Part shown: piece by piece, positions 54,107 through 62,825 of the stretch
Layout of the letters: each line of letters starts with the position of its first letter
Position numbering within the stretch: position 1 is the first letter of the stretch
Program-made: the position numbers and the translations under genes
Notes under the pieces: generated by a model
Told to the model about the DNA's origin: nothing
Database searches by the model: none
What the model saw: only the letters and a program-made list of their open reading frames with translations
Source of the DNA: UKL13-2 sp031414695
GTDB lineage: Bacteria; Pseudomonadota; Gammaproteobacteria; Burkholderiales; Usitatibacteraceae
Assembly (NCBI GenBank): GCA_031414695.1
Contig: JANNWG010000021.1
Location: 1-64,000 of the forward strand
DNA length: 64,000 bases
Direction: 5' to 3'

Positions 54107-55133
54107 GTTACACACAACCATGATGCTTGCTGAAGCGCGTGAAGCGCCACAAGCCATTGCGCGGCAATTGGCGCAGAGTCAAAACGAATACCGCGAATTT
54201 GCCAAGGCACTTGGTGAATTTTCACCGACGGCGGCATTGACTATCGCACGCGGTAGCTCTGACCATGCGGCGCACTTTATGGCGTATCTCATCATGGCGC
54301 GCATGGGTAAATTAGTCACGTCTCTGCCAATGTCATTAGTCACGCTGTATCAATCAAAAATTGAATGCAAAGGCTTGCTGTCGATGGCCTTTTCGCAATC
54401 TGGACAAAGCCCCGATTTAATCGCGCCCACCCGCTACTTCAGCGAGGGCGGTGCAATGACGGCGGCTTTTGTCAATGATGCGGCGTCACCATTAGCGCAA
54501 GCGGCAAAGTGGGTGTTCCCGCTCTATGCGGGGGAAGAAAAAAGTGTTGCTGCCACCAAAAGTTTTATCGCGCAAATGGTCGCGGGTGCGCGCTTGGCAG
54601 CCGCTTGGCAAAATAATGCTGCGTTGCAAGTGGCGCTCAATCAGTTGCCCGATGCTCTCGAAAAAGCCGTGGCGCTCGATTGGTCAGAGGCAGTTGATAC
54701 GCTGAAAGATGTCAATCGTTTATTTGTAATTGGTCGCGGCACAGGGCACGCGGTGGCGATGGAAGCCGCACTGAAATTTAAAGAAACCTGTGCGATTCAA
54801 GCTGAAGCTTTTTCAGGCGCAGAAGTTAAACATGGGCCGATGGCGCTGATTAACGAAGGCTATCCTTTGCTTGTATTTGCGCCGCGCGGGCCAGCGCAGG
54901 CAGGTTTGGTGGCGCTCGCAGAAGAGATGCGACTTCGCGGGGCAAAAGTTTTATTGGCCGCGCCGAGTGATATCAAGAGCGCAAATTTGCCGCTTGCAAC
55001 TACGGCTTCTGAAGACCTTGACCCAATTGCCGTGGTGCAAAGTTTTTATCCGATGGTCGAAGCGTTGTCACGTGCGCGCGGCTTTAATCCTGACCGACCG
55101 ATGTATTTAGCTAAGGTAACGAAAACGCATTAA
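54096..55133 (+). CDS. SIS-domain glucosamine-6-phosphate deaminase (NagB-II type)
   Basis: 345 aa with two SIS domains like the isomerase half of GlmS but no glutaminase domain. ARGSSDHAAHFMAYLI, FSQSGQSPDLI and GRGTGHAVAMEAALKFKETC followed by EAFSGAEVKHGPMALI are diagnostic. This non-homologous replacement for NagB converts GlcN-6-P to fructose-6-P. The TTG at 54096 overlaps nagA by 11 bases; the ATG at 54120 (MMLAEAREAPQ) is an alternative start. Confidence 0.9.
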   Translation: MDNKLHTTMMLAEAREAPQAIARQLAQSQNEYREFAKALGEFSPTAALTIARGSSDHAAHFMAYLIMARMGKLVTSLPMSLVTLYQSKIECKGLLSMAFSQSGQSPDLIAPTRYFSEGGAMTAAFVNDAASPLAQAAKWVFPLYAGEEKSVAATKSFIAQMVAGARLAAAWQNNAALQVALNQLPDALEKAVALDWSEAVDTLKDVNRLFVIGRGTGHAVAMEAALKFKETCAIQAEAFSGAEVKHGPMALINEGYPLLVFAPRGPAQAGLVALAEEMRLRGAKVLLAAPSDIKSANLPLATTASEDLDPIAVVQSFYPMVEALSRARGFNPDRPMYLAKVTKTH

Positions 55134-55145
55134 CGTTCGATCGCA

Positions 55146-55841
55146 TTAACGTTTCATCGCATCAACAAACCATTCCGTTACCACCTCCGTGCGCGTAATG
55201 GCAGTGCCTACCGTTACCGCCCATGCGCCACACTCAAGTGCACGTGCGACTTGATCTGGGCGGTTGAAGCGGCCTTCGGCCATGATGCGGGTGTTGGGCA
55301 AAGTGTTAGATAGTGTTTTCAATAAATCGTAATCAGGCTCAATCGGAGTCGCACCAAACGTATAGCCAGAAAGTGTCGTGCCCACAATGTCAAATCCCAT
55401 TTCAGCCGCTGCCGATGCATCATCCACATTGCTGCAATCTGCCATGGCGATGGCGCCTGATTGTTTGATGGCGGACAATAAAACGGCAAGTGCCACAGGG
55501 CGATACCGCTTAGTTCCATCGACAGCGATTATGTCCGCACCGGCTTTAGCGAGTGAATGCACATCATCAATAAATGGCGTGATGCGAACGGGCGAGTCGG
55601 CAAGGTCGCGCTTCACAATGCCGATGATGGGGGCGGTAAGGGACGCGCGCACTACGCTGAGTCGCGCCGCACCTTCGATACGTACGCCGCCGGCACCGCC
55701 CGCGATCGCCGCGCGTGTGAGTGCGGCAACAATGCTGTTGTCATCCATCGGTCCGTTATCAACTGGTTGGCAGGACACGATTAAGCGATGTTTGAGTGCG
55801 GCATCAAGGTTGATGAGTGTTAAACGATTCATGTGATTCAT
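55146..55841 (-). CDS. nanE: N-acetylmannosamine-6-phosphate 2-epimerase
   Basis: 231 aa TIM-barrel enzyme interconverting ManNAc-6-P and GlcNAc-6-P. VSCQPVDNGPMDDNSIVAAL near the N-terminus, IIAVDGTKRYRP (catalytic Lys in the barrel), DIVGTTLSGYT and EGRFNRPDQVARALECGAWA are NanE features. It is on the opposite strand, converging on the nagA-nagB-II genes and divergent from the sugar-binding protein. Start choice between two ATGs three codons apart is arbitrary. Confidence 0.92.
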   Translation of the reverse strand: MNHMNRLTLINLDAALKHRLIVSCQPVDNGPMDDNSIVAALTRAAIAGGAGGVRIEGAARLSVVRASLTAPIIGIVKRDLADSPVRITPFIDDVHSLAKAGADIIAVDGTKRYRPVALAVLLSAIKQSGAIAMADCSNVDDASAAAEMGFDIVGTTLSGYTFGATPIEPDYDLLKTLSNTLPNTRIMAEGRFNRPDQVARALECGAWAVTVGTAITRTEVVTEWFVDAMKR

Positions 55842-55887
55842 TTTTGTATCTGGATGGATTGTTGTAAATAATTAAAAGTGCAATAGG

Positions 55888-55933
55888 GATGGACGTTTTC
55901 AGGCATTATTGCTTGAAGATGTCCGCCGATATT
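55888..55933. repeat. Hairpin repeat, TATTGG/GTCAATA family, copy 3
   Basis: GGACGTTTTCAGGCATTATT and GCTTGAAGATGTCC fold into a hairpin related to those at 9425-9474 and 31960-32005. It lies between nanE and the sugar-binding protein gene. The following 55990-56035 stretch has a CTCGGAATGACAAGG remnant of the other repeat family. Confidence 0.65.
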
Positions 55934-56058
55934 AGAGTTTAGTGTTTGTTGACTTAAAGTGATGTGCCATATGCGATGTAACTACAATCCAACACAAAGT
56001 TTTGTCCTTTCTCGACTATGCTCGGAATGACAAGGGTGTTTCAATTTTCAAGGTTTAT

Positions 56059-57387
56059 GTGCAAACCATAACTTCATTATCAACCGACTTTACAAAATTT
56101 TTGCGATTGTTCGCTGCGTTTGCCTTCGCCTCAATTTGCGTGACAGCGGCAGCGTCCATTACCAAGCACACTAGTATCGAAAGTATCGAATTTTGGACGA
56201 TGCAATTGTCGCCATTTCATGATGCTTATATCAAAGGCGTAATTACGAATTTTGAGCGGGAAAATCCAACCATTCGCGTTAAGTGGGTCGATGTGCCGTG
56301 GTCGGAGATGGAGAAAAAAACGCTGACGTCTGTGGCTGCCGCAACGACAAAAAAACCGCCACCAGATGTCGTAAATTTGAATCCGCAATTTGCCTCCAAG
56401 CTCGCCGAATTTGGCGCACTCGCGAACCCGGAAAAATATTTATCTAAAGACGAAGTGGACAGCTTTGTCCCCGCCGCTTGGAACGCCAATAAGCTCGACG
56501 GTAACGCCTTCGCACTGCCTTGGTATCTAACGACCAATGTGATTTTGTATAACAAAACAATTTTGTCGCGTGCGAGTGTGAGTGTGCCCGCCACGCACGA
56601 GGCGCTCATCATGACCGCCAAAAAAATCCGCGCTACCACTGGCAGCTACGCCTACTTTCCGGCCATAGATGGCTCCACACCGCTTGAAACATTGGTCTCG
56701 ATGGGTGCCGCGATGGTGAGCGCTGATGGTTGCCGCGCGGGCTTTATTGATACGAATGGCGCGCGCGTGCTTAATTTTTATCGCGCACTTTATCAAGACG
56801 AATTAGTGCCTAAAAATGTTGTTACCGAGGGGCATCGTAAATCGGTAGAAATGTTTTTATCTGGTCAGATCGCGATGGTAACAACCGGTATGCAATTTAT
56901 GCAGTTCATTAAAAATAGTAATCCTGGCTTTTACGAAAAAATCGGCGTCGCCCCACAGCTAGGTGCGGCAGATAAAAATTCACCACCTAATATTGCTGCA
57001 ATGAATGTTGCCGTGTTGCAAAAATCAGCACATCCTGAAGCAGCATTTCGCTTTGCACAATATTTAACCAACGCCACAAACCAAACCGAATTTGCTAAAC
57101 GCGTACCGATATTGCCATCGAGCGTAGCCAGTTATCGCGATCCATTTTTCACTAAAAAAACCGACGATGCCTTGCTCAACGAAGCGCGCGATTTATCGGT
57201 TCAACAAATATTGACTGGCAAAGTGCTCGTTCCGCCGATTCGCAAATACTCAAAATTCAAAAGTGACTACGCGCGTAATTTACAAGCTGTCATGCTCAAC
57301 CGTAAAACGGTTGATATGGCGTTGCGCGATATGGACAACACTTGGCGTGACTTACTTAATTGCAAAATGATGGATCAAAAAAAATGA
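56059..57387 (+). CDS. Sugar ABC transporter substrate-binding protein (family 1)
   Basis: 442 aa from a GTG at 56059. The signal peptide (about residues 12-35, LFAAFAFASICVTAAAS) makes it periplasmic. The mature start IEFWTMQLSPFHDAYIKGVI and KVPW-like VKWVDVPWSEMEKK are typical of SBP_bac_1 sugar binders. A longer frame from 56002 is open but would start in repeat DNA. It overlaps the ROK kinase gene by 4 bases and supplies the two permeases downstream. Confidence 0.88.
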   Translation: MQTITSLSTDFTKFLRLFAAFAFASICVTAAASITKHTSIESIEFWTMQLSPFHDAYIKGVITNFERENPTIRVKWVDVPWSEMEKKTLTSVAAATTKKPPPDVVNLNPQFASKLAEFGALANPEKYLSKDEVDSFVPAAWNANKLDGNAFALPWYLTTNVILYNKTILSRASVSVPATHEALIMTAKKIRATTGSYAYFPAIDGSTPLETLVSMGAAMVSADGCRAGFIDTNGARVLNFYRALYQDELVPKNVVTEGHRKSVEMFLSGQIAMVTTGMQFMQFIKNSNPGFYEKIGVAPQLGAADKNSPPNIAAMNVAVLQKSAHPEAAFRFAQYLTNATNQTEFAKRVPILPSSVASYRDPFFTKKTDDALLNEARDLSVQQILTGKVLVPPIRKYSKFKSDYARNLQAVMLNRKTVDMALRDMDNTWRDLLNCKMMDQKK

Positions 57388-58310
57388 CCAGCCAAATAGA
57401 AGTCGCCTTTGCCGTCGATATTGGCGGCACTAAAATTCGCGCGGCCTGCGTTGATCGTGCAGGCAATTTGATTGCTGCGACACGTCTTGCGACAGATGCT
57501 ATCAACGGTGCCGAGCATGTGCTGAATGTGATAACCGCCAGCCTAGAAACAGTACGCGGTGAGCTTGATTCTTCACGATATCGCGTTGTTGGTTTAGGCT
57601 TATCGTCAGCGGGCGTGATTGAGCCTATTAGTGGCCGCGTGGTCAATGCCGCTGATCAGATTCCTGGCTGGAAAGGCACGCCACTCGGTGAGCTATTTGC
57701 AGCAAAATTTGCTGTGCCCACCTTCGTAGATAACGATGCCAACTGCGCCTTAATCGGCGAAGCGTGGCTCGGGCAACACGCGCTTGCACCACACGCAAAT
57801 GTCGTGATGCTCACGTTAGGTACCGGGCTTGGTGGCGCGGTGATGCTCAATGGTCGTCTCATTTCTGGCAAGCACCATCTGACTGGGCATTTTGGCTTGA
57901 GCCGTATGTGGGACCCATACAGTGCCACAGAAGTAACCGTCGAGCACCTAGTATCTGGCACGGGTCTTGGTAATGTTTATCAGCAGCGGCATCCTGATAA
58001 ACCAACCACTTCAGGCGATGCGGTAATAGCCCTTGTGAAAGCCAACGATAGTTTAGCCAAGGCAGCACTCGCGGCGTGGCTGCAACACTTAGCGCTGCAA
58101 TTGCATAATTTATATTGGACGCTTGATCCTGATTTGATCATCATCGGCGGCGGTGTGACCGACTCGCAGGCACTGTGGTGGCCACAATTACACGCAATAT
58201 TACAAGAGCAAACAGTGCAAACATCTGTTGCGCTCGCTCGCCTTGGCAACGACGCTGGCGTCATCGGTGCGGCTAAGTTGGTGTTTGATCGCGTAGCAAA
58301 AACATCATGA
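57384..58310 (+). CDS. ROK-family sugar kinase
   Basis: 308 aa. The phosphate-binding FAVDIGGTKIRAACVDRAG, the catalytic Asp region VDNDANCALIGE and LTLGTGLGGAVM are clear. The cysteine zinc motif of many ROK kinases (CxCGxxGCxE) is replaced by a segment without cysteines (GLSRMWDPYSATEVTVEHLV), while a GHFG precedes it. In context it may phosphorylate ManNAc or GlcNAc. It overlaps its neighbours by 4 bases on both sides. Confidence 0.9.
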   Translation: MTSQIEVAFAVDIGGTKIRAACVDRAGNLIAATRLATDAINGAEHVLNVITASLETVRGELDSSRYRVVGLGLSSAGVIEPISGRVVNAADQIPGWKGTPLGELFAAKFAVPTFVDNDANCALIGEAWLGQHALAPHANVVMLTLGTGLGGAVMLNGRLISGKHHLTGHFGLSRMWDPYSATEVTVEHLVSGTGLGNVYQQRHPDKPTTSGDAVIALVKANDSLAKAALAAWLQHLALQLHNLYWTLDPDLIIIGGGVTDSQALWWPQLHAILQEQTVQTSVALARLGNDAGVIGAAKLVFDRVAKTS

Positions 58311-59191
58311 AAAATTCGCGCGCGACAAATCCACTCACGCCTTATCTATTTATCATTCCGGCGGCTATCGTCGTTTCAACATTTGTGCTGTACCCAGCAC
58401 TAAAAGCGATCTATTTAAGTTTCACTAATTTCAATATGATTTCTGAAGCGGGCTTTGTCGGCTTCGCGAATTACATCAATGTTTGGCGCGATCCATTTTT
58501 TTGGGCGGCGTTGAAAAATACCTTGCTCTATATGTTGGTTGTCGTGCCCGTGCTCGTGTTTGCGCCGATTTTTTTAGCAGCCCTTGTCAATAAACAAATT
58601 CCCGGCATTGCTTTATTTCGCGCCGCCATTTATTTGCCTGTGATTACATCCTTGGTTATTAGCGGTTTGATTTGGAAATGGGTTTATGAGGAAAAAGGCA
58701 TCCTCAATTATTTTTTATTAGCCTCGGGTATTACCGACACACCCGTCGCGTTTTTAACAGATCCCGCTAATGCTTTATTTAGCGTGATGGCGGTAACCAT
58801 TTGGAGCGGCATGGGCTATTACATGGTGATTTATTTGGCTGGCTTGCAATCTATCCCGCGCCATTTGTATGAAGTCGCCGAGGTCGAGGGCGTAAGTAAA
58901 TTTCAGCAAATGCTCTACATTACTATTCCCTTATTGCGCCCTTCAATTGCAGTGGTGACAGTGATGTCTTCTATTGCGTCGATGAAAGTGTTTGAAGAGG
59001 TCTATGTCATGACGCAAGGTGGGCCGATGGATTCAACCAAGACATTGGTTTATGCTATTTACGAGTCCGCATTTACCGAGTTTGAGATGGGTTATGCGTC
59101 AGCTATTGGCGTGATTTTGTCTATATTGACGCTTATTTTTTCACTTATTAATTTGGCATTTCTAAGTGAGAAAAAACATGAAAACAACTAA
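58307..59191 (+). CDS. Sugar ABC transporter permease (MalF/UgpA type)
   Basis: 294 aa with six hydrophobic segments and the permease loop EVAEVEGVSKFQQMLYITIP (EAA motif, about 188-207). The pattern LYPALKAIYLSFTNFN near the N-terminus is standard for carbohydrate uptake family 1 permeases. It overlaps the kinase by 4 bases and the second permease by 14. Confidence 0.93.
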   Translation: MKNSRATNPLTPYLFIIPAAIVVSTFVLYPALKAIYLSFTNFNMISEAGFVGFANYINVWRDPFFWAALKNTLLYMLVVVPVLVFAPIFLAALVNKQIPGIALFRAAIYLPVITSLVISGLIWKWVYEEKGILNYFLLASGITDTPVAFLTDPANALFSVMAVTIWSGMGYYMVIYLAGLQSIPRHLYEVAEVEGVSKFQQMLYITIPLLRPSIAVVTVMSSIASMKVFEEVYVMTQGGPMDSTKTLVYAIYESAFTEFEMGYASAIGVILSILTLIFSLINLAFLSEKKHENN

Positions 59192-60020
59192 TCGTTTTCC
59201 TAAATGTGTTGCGCTCGGCCTGCGCTATTTGGCAATCTTAGTGGTGCTGTGTTTCACCATTGGACCATTTTTATGGCTGCTCTCTACAGCACTAAAATCG
59301 TCAACCGAAAATATTTTCGCCTACCCGCCGATATTCATTCCTGCTGCGCCTACGTTGGATAATTTTTTTCGCGTATTTGAATCGCAGCCTTTTTTTACTT
59401 ATTTAAAAAATAGCTTAATCGTCGCCGCGCTATCAGTCACGCTTAATTTATTATTTGCGTCGCTTGCCGCATACCCGCTGGCGCGAATACAGTTCAAGGG
59501 ACGCTACTTCATCTTCGGTGTGCTGCTCGCTTCGATGATGATTCCGTTTCAACTGCTCATGATTCCAGTTTATGAGTTGGCCATCACGCTGGGGTTGCAA
59601 AATAGCTATCTAGGCTTGGTGCTGCCGCATGCGTGCACGGCATTTGGTATTTTCTTCATGCGCCAAGCATTTTTATCCATCCCCGCCGCCATTGAAGAAG
59701 CCGCCATCATGGATGGCGTGAGCCGTCTCAAAATTTGGTGGTATGTATTACTACCGTTAGTTAAACCCTCGCTGGCCACACTCGCCGTGTTTAGCTTTAT
59801 TGGTGTGTGGGGGGATTTTTTATGGCCGCTCATTATTATTGATCAGCCTAGTTTATTTACGCTGCCACTGGGCGTAAATCGACTATCGAGTACCTTCTCA
59901 CTGGATTGGCGATTGGTCGCGGCTGGCGCGATTTTTTCGATTATCCCGATACTGTTTTTCTTTACCTTCACGCAGCGTTTTTTTATTGAAGGGGCGATGA
60001 AAGGGGCAGTCAAGGGTTAA
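59178..60020 (+). CDS. Sugar ABC transporter permease (MalG/UgpE type)
   Basis: 280 aa with six hydrophobic segments. The EAA loop reads IEEAAIMDGVSRLKIWWYVL followed by LPLVKPSLAT. The N-terminus GPFLWLLSTALKSS and ASLAAYPLARIQFKG are typical of the MalG family. ATG 59178 lies inside the end of the previous gene. No ATP-binding subunit follows in the window, so the ATPase is encoded elsewhere or shared. Confidence 0.93.
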   Translation: MKTTNRFPKCVALGLRYLAILVVLCFTIGPFLWLLSTALKSSTENIFAYPPIFIPAAPTLDNFFRVFESQPFFTYLKNSLIVAALSVTLNLLFASLAAYPLARIQFKGRYFIFGVLLASMMIPFQLLMIPVYELAITLGLQNSYLGLVLPHACTAFGIFFMRQAFLSIPAAIEEAAIMDGVSRLKIWWYVLLPLVKPSLATLAVFSFIGVWGDFLWPLIIIDQPSLFTLPLGVNRLSSTFSLDWRLVAAGAIFSIIPILFFFTFTQRFFIEGAMKGAVKG

Positions 60021-60039
60021 GGGTTGAGGGTTGGGTATG

Positions 60040-60144
60040 AGCCACAGATAAACACAGATGAAAACAGATAACGTCAAAAACCAAAAGCGTTAACAAATAA
60101 ATTGACTCTGCTTTCATCTGTTTTCATCTAAATTTATCTGTGGC
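60040..60144. repeat. Inverted-repeat element related to 50180-50371
   Basis: AGCCACAGATAAACACAGAT extending to AACGTCAAAA forms the left arm, and the inverted TTTATCTGTGGCT the right arm, around a CAAAAGCGTTAAC centre. It is preceded by a GGGTT-rich run (60012-60035) and followed by a CTGGGCAA/TTGCCTAG hairpin (60165-60185). It separates the transporter genes from the alpha-mannosidase. Confidence 0.85.
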
Positions 60145-60215
60145 TAAAGTTTCAGAGTGTAGGCTGGGCAAGCTTTTTTGCCTAGCAGTTGTGCGATAAA
60201 TTTTATCTTGAAGGT

Positions 60216-62825
60216 ATGTCAGGAATGACTTTGAAAGTAACGAATAAACCCCGCCCAGTCGCGGTGGTGGTGCAAACGCACTGGGATCGGGAGTGGTATT
60301 ACCCGCATCAAACGTTTATTGCGCGTCTATTAAGCGTGATGACGCGCGTAGTGACGCAGCTTGAAGCAGGCAAGCTCACGCACTTTTTGTTTGACGGACA
60401 AACGGCGGCGTATGAAGATTTGCTCGCGCATGGCGAAGTTGATTTAGTGGTGCGCGTTAAAAAATTAGTCGCCGAAAAACGCATTATTTTAGGGCCGTGG
60501 TACATCATGGCGGATGAATTTTTGGTTGCTGGTGAATCGTTGATTCGTAATTTGGAAATTGGCATTCATGACGCTAGTGCCGCAGGGCATTGCCAGTATG
60601 TCGGCTATCTTCCCGATACCTTCGGGCATATCGGACAAATGCCGCAGCTACTCAATAATTTTGCGATTAAGCATGCTGTGATGTGGCGTGGTGTTGATTC
60701 ACCGCACGCGGAATTTAATTGGTTGTCCCCGAATAGTGACGCGGTTGGTAGTGTGTTTCTCACCCAAGGTTACTATCAGCATCCACTCAATGTTTCGGAG
60801 TGGCGGCAAGCGCTACAAGGCTATCTAGGCTTAATTGCACCGCGCTCTATTGCGCCAGAATTATTGTTGACCCAAGGTGGTGACCATCTACAGTCAGTCG
60901 ATGATATTCAGGCGCGTATTGAGATTTTTAATGCGGAGCAATCTGACTATCAACTGTTTCAGTCCACCTTAGCCGCGCACGCTGAGACGGTAATGGCGGC
61001 AACGACAGATAAGCGTGCCACTATTAAAGGCGAGCTACGCAATAACGCGCAGGCGTTTGTGTTGCCAGATGTGCTGTCCACGCGACGCTATTTGAAGCGG
61101 TTTAATCAAGCGGTGGAAGATCGTTTGCTTTATCAAATTGAGCCACTGCTGGCGATGCTAAATATTGATTCACACCCATCGCGTTATTTAGAAAACACGT
61201 GGCGCAGTGTGATCCAGCAGCAAGCGCATGACTCTATCTGCGGATGCAGTGTCGATGAAGTGCATCGTGAAATGGTGGGTCGCTATGTGCAGATAAATCA
61301 GAGGCTTGATGCATTACAGGCGCTGGCTAGTGACGCTGCTGGGTTAATCACGACACGGCTGCATGATGCGGCGGCAAAGGTCTTTGCAGATGATTCAGCC
61401 GTCACTCTATTTAATCCCTCGCTAAGTCGCTTTGCGGGTACACATATCGTGGAAATTTTTATGCGCGGTGACGAGCATCAAGCGCTAGAGATTACCACCC
61501 GCGATGGCAAAAAAGTGGCATGTGAATTGTTAGCCTGTCGTGAATCCGCCATATTCCGCTCGCCGCAAGATGACTTTCCTGACCGCATTGCCGGGCATGA
61601 ATATGAATTGATGATTGATTGTGCAAATTGTGAAATTGCCGCGATGGGTGCGCTTGCATTGAATGTTGCGCCTGCCTTGTTCGTGCCTGATGATGCAGAT
61701 GACGCTGATGATATTGAACATCACATGATTGAGAATCAATTCCTACGTGTCACGCTAACTGAGGAGGGTGAAATTGATGTCACTAATTTGCAAACGGGAG
61801 AAACAAGCAATGCTTTTCTTAGCATCCTGACAGAGCTGGATGCAGGCGATAGTTACAATTTTTCGCCGCCACCTAAGCAACATCAAGTTAGACAAAGCCA
61901 ATTTACATTTGCCTATGCGCGCATTTCTGCTATGCAATCCGAGTTGCGTTTGGTCATGACGATGACAGTGCCGCAAAGTCTCAGTGCTGATAGAAGTGAA
62001 CGACACAGTGCGTCAGTGACAAACAGTGCCGAATTAACCTTGCGACTTGTCGCAGGCAGCGCCATGATAGGCGTCACGCTTCATTACACGAACAACGCGC
62101 GTGATCAGCGCACTAGGTTGCTCATGCCGGTAGATGGCGACATCGAATATACATTCAGTGATGTAGCGTTTGATTGGGTGAAGCGACCGATCAAGCTAGC
62201 CTCTTATCCATTGAGCCTCTCACGCCAAGAAATGCCACCTGTGGTCAACCCAACTTATTCGGCTATTCAAGCGGGTAAGCTCATGTTTGTTCATCGTGCC
62301 ATGCAGGAATACGAGGTGATTGCTGGCCATAACATTCGCTATCTCGGCGTCACGCTAATACGCAGTGTCGGCTGGATGTCGAGACGTGATTTGCTCACGC
62401 GCGGCGTTGGCGCAGGGCCTGATATGGCGACGCCCGAAGCCCAATGCCTAGGCGAAGAAAAATTTGAATTTCAAATTGGTTTTGCCACATCTGAAGACAG
62501 CGCCACACTTGAGACGTTACAGCACGCTTCATGTTTTCGTAAACCTACCGTACTGCTGCGCGGTCACAGCGATCAATGGCAATCTGATATTGAAATTGAT
62601 AATCCGTATTTGCAATTAAGTAGCTTGCGGCGTCTTAAAAATGAAACAGCAGATGAAGTGGAAATACGGCTTTGGAATCCGCATAGCACACCACAAAAAT
62701 TTTCATTAAACGATACAACATGGCGGCGCGTAATGGCGAATGGTCAAGCGTGCGATGCACCAATCAATATCGCTGCACCACATGAAATTGTGACGCTACG
62801 TCGCGCCACTAACACTACGCTATGA
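60216..62825 (+). CDS. GH38 alpha-mannosidase
   Basis: 869 aa glycoside hydrolase family 38. The metal-binding QTHWDREWYYPHQ (about residues 16-28) and nucleophile region GYLPDTFGHIGQMPQLL (about 129-145) are diagnostic. The HDSICGCSVDEVHREM segment (about 340-355, HDS motif) is also typical. There is no signal peptide, so it is cytoplasmic and cleaves imported mannosides. An ATG 9 bases later is a possible start. It overlaps the DUF4127 gene by 4 bases. Confidence 0.94.
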   Translation: MSGMTLKVTNKPRPVAVVVQTHWDREWYYPHQTFIARLLSVMTRVVTQLEAGKLTHFLFDGQTAAYEDLLAHGEVDLVVRVKKLVAEKRIILGPWYIMADEFLVAGESLIRNLEIGIHDASAAGHCQYVGYLPDTFGHIGQMPQLLNNFAIKHAVMWRGVDSPHAEFNWLSPNSDAVGSVFLTQGYYQHPLNVSEWRQALQGYLGLIAPRSIAPELLLTQGGDHLQSVDDIQARIEIFNAEQSDYQLFQSTLAAHAETVMAATTDKRATIKGELRNNAQAFVLPDVLSTRRYLKRFNQAVEDRLLYQIEPLLAMLNIDSHPSRYLENTWRSVIQQQAHDSICGCSVDEVHREMVGRYVQINQRLDALQALASDAAGLITTRLHDAAAKVFADDSAVTLFNPSLSRFAGTHIVEIFMRGDEHQALEITTRDGKKVACELLACRESAIFRSPQDDFPDRIAGHEYELMIDCANCEIAAMGALALNVAPALFVPDDADDADDIEHHMIENQFLRVTLTEEGEIDVTNLQTGETSNAFLSILTELDAGDSYNFSPPPKQHQVRQSQFTFAYARISAMQSELRLVMTMTVPQSLSADRSERHSASVTNSAELTLRLVAGSAMIGVTLHYTNNARDQRTRLLMPVDGDIEYTFSDVAFDWVKRPIKLASYPLSLSRQEMPPVVNPTYSAIQAGKLMFVHRAMQEYEVIAGHNIRYLGVTLIRSVGWMSRRDLLTRGVGAGPDMATPEAQCLGEEKFEFQIGFATSEDSATLETLQHASCFRKPTVLLRGHSDQWQSDIEIDNPYLQLSSLRRLKNETADEVEIRLWNPHSTPQKFSLNDTTWRRVMANGQACDAPINIAAPHEIVTLRRATNTTL

